Assembly: GCA_037968835.1 (NCBI GenBank)
Contig: JBBKWG010000207.1
Location: 1-5,670, forward strand
DNA: 5,670 nucleotides
Direction of reading: 5' to 3'
Origin: JBBKWG01 sp037968835
Lineage (GTDB): Bacteria; Pseudomonadota; Alphaproteobacteria; Rhodobacterales; Rhodobacteraceae
Every line of letters starts with the position of its first letter. The first letter of the stretch is position 1. Made by a program: the position numbers and the translations under genes. The notes under the pieces were generated by a model. It was not told where the DNA came from. It saw only the letters and a program-made list of their open reading frames with translations, and searched no databases. This document shows, piece by piece, positions 5,137 to 5,670 of the stretch.

Positions 5137-5670
5137 TCACCTCTCCCAGCGATAGTTGAAGCTGACGCTGATGCGGTCCTCTTCGGCCATGTTCATCGGC
5201 ACTTCGTGTCTGAGCCAGCTTTCCCAGAGCAACACGTCACCAACATCGGGTTTGACGTAGTGGAACGTCTTCATTTCCTCGCGGGCATCTATGCGTCGGG
5301 CCGGGGCCGCCATCATCATCGCCAGGCGCGGATCCTCGAACTTGATTGCGCTGGTGCCCTTGGGCATGGCGACGTAGGTGGTTCCGCTGATCACCGAATG
5401 GGGGTGGATGTGGGCGGTGTGGATGCCGCCTTCGGGCAGGATGTTGATCCAGATGTCTTCGAGCTTGAGCTGTTTGCCGTCGAGGTCGAAATCGAGATCC
5501 TCGGCGAAGGCGGCGACGTGTTTGTCGAGCGCCTTGGTGAGATCGGCGAAGATCGGGAAGCGCCACGCGAGGTCGGTCAGGCTGGCGTAGCTGGTGTATC
5601 CGGGGAAGTCGTTTTCGTCGCACCATTGCTGCCCGGCCTCGTCGTCTTCGGCGATGGAAAGGCACGAGGC
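5137..5670 (-). CDS. Putative 2-oxoglutarate/Fe(II) oxygenase, TIGR02466-like (N-terminus cut by window)
   Basis: The visible part is the C-terminal 177 residues, read in frame from the right edge to the TGA at 5139-5137. The start lies beyond 5670, so about 20-40 residues are probably missing. The protein resembles the TIGR02466 / 2OG-FeII_Oxy_5 group. It has IWINILPEGGIHTAHIHPHS (fragment residues 73-92), whose histidines supply the N-terminal iron ligand, then VISGTTYVAMP. Towards the C-terminus come GDVLLWESWLRHEVPMN, holding the distal iron-binding His, and RISVSFNYRW, whose Arg would contact 2-oxoglutarate. An internal GTG at 5394 could be mistaken for a start, but homology continues upstream through HTAHIHPHS. 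The substrate is unknown for the family; such enzymes hydroxylate proteins or small molecules. It is convergent with the peptidoglycan-binding gene and shares its terminator. Confidence 0.88.
   Translation of the reverse strand, partial: ASCLSIAEDDEAGQQWCDENDFPGYTSYASLTDLAWRFPIFADLTKALDKHVAAFAEDLDFDLDGKQLKLEDIWINILPEGGIHTAHIHPHSVISGTTYVAMPKGTSAIKFEDPRLAMMMAAPARRIDAREEMKTFHYVKPDVGDVLLWESWLRHEVPMNMAEEDRISVSFNYRWER

Noticed and set aside
5237..5665. Arg/Pro-rich minus-strand frame overlapping the oxygenase
   Set aside because: It is a shifted frame of the oxygenase gene. The arginine-rich low-complexity product is typical of an out-of-frame reading of GC-rich coding DNA.

Overview
This window comes from a GC-rich alphaproteobacterium, most likely a member of the Rhodobacterales (Roseobacter/Rhodobacter type). 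The evidence is the character of the ribosomal proteins (a long S5 of 192 aa, a zinc-free 101-aa S14, a 62-aa L30, a short 76-aa S17), the strong G/C preference at third codon positions, and the neighbours. This placement rests on protein recognition alone, not on a database search.

Region 1 (about 2-4370, minus strand) is the front part of the spc ribosomal protein operon. In transcription order it reads rpmC (L29), rpsQ (S17), rplN (L14), rplX (L24), rplE (L5), rpsN (S14), rpsH (S8), rplF (L6), rplR (L18), rpsE (S5), rpmD (L30), and the operon runs off the left edge. All eleven genes are intact, in canonical order and tightly packed. Most Shine-Dalgarno (SD) sequences lie in, or overlap the stop codon of, the gene before. 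Only two spacers are long enough to hold anything: rpsQ-rplN (63 nt) and rplR-rpsE (138 nt). Both carry short perfect inverted repeats.

Region 2 (4290-4506) is a divergent intergenic stretch. rplP (L16), which precedes rpmC in the canonical S10-spc layout, is not here. The ribosomal run therefore begins afresh at rpmC. A plausible sigma-70-type promoter (TTGCCA, 17 bp, TAAACG) drives it leftward.

Region 3 (4507-5052, plus strand) encodes a 181-aa protein with two peptidoglycan-binding (PG_binding_1) repeats in exact 63-residue register. It has no visible signal peptide and a Trp-rich basic C-terminal tail. A strong stem-loop/T-tract terminator follows it.

Region 4 (5137-5670, minus strand) is the C-terminal 177 residues of a TIGR02466-type putative 2-oxoglutarate/Fe(II) oxygenase, cut by the right edge. 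It converges on the same terminator.

No mobile element, CRISPR array, tRNA, rRNA or evident novel system was found. The points most worth a second look are the intercistronic hairpins (several with a GATC/ATCA-containing loop), the isolation of the spc genes from rplP, and the signal-less double-repeat peptidoglycan-binding protein.
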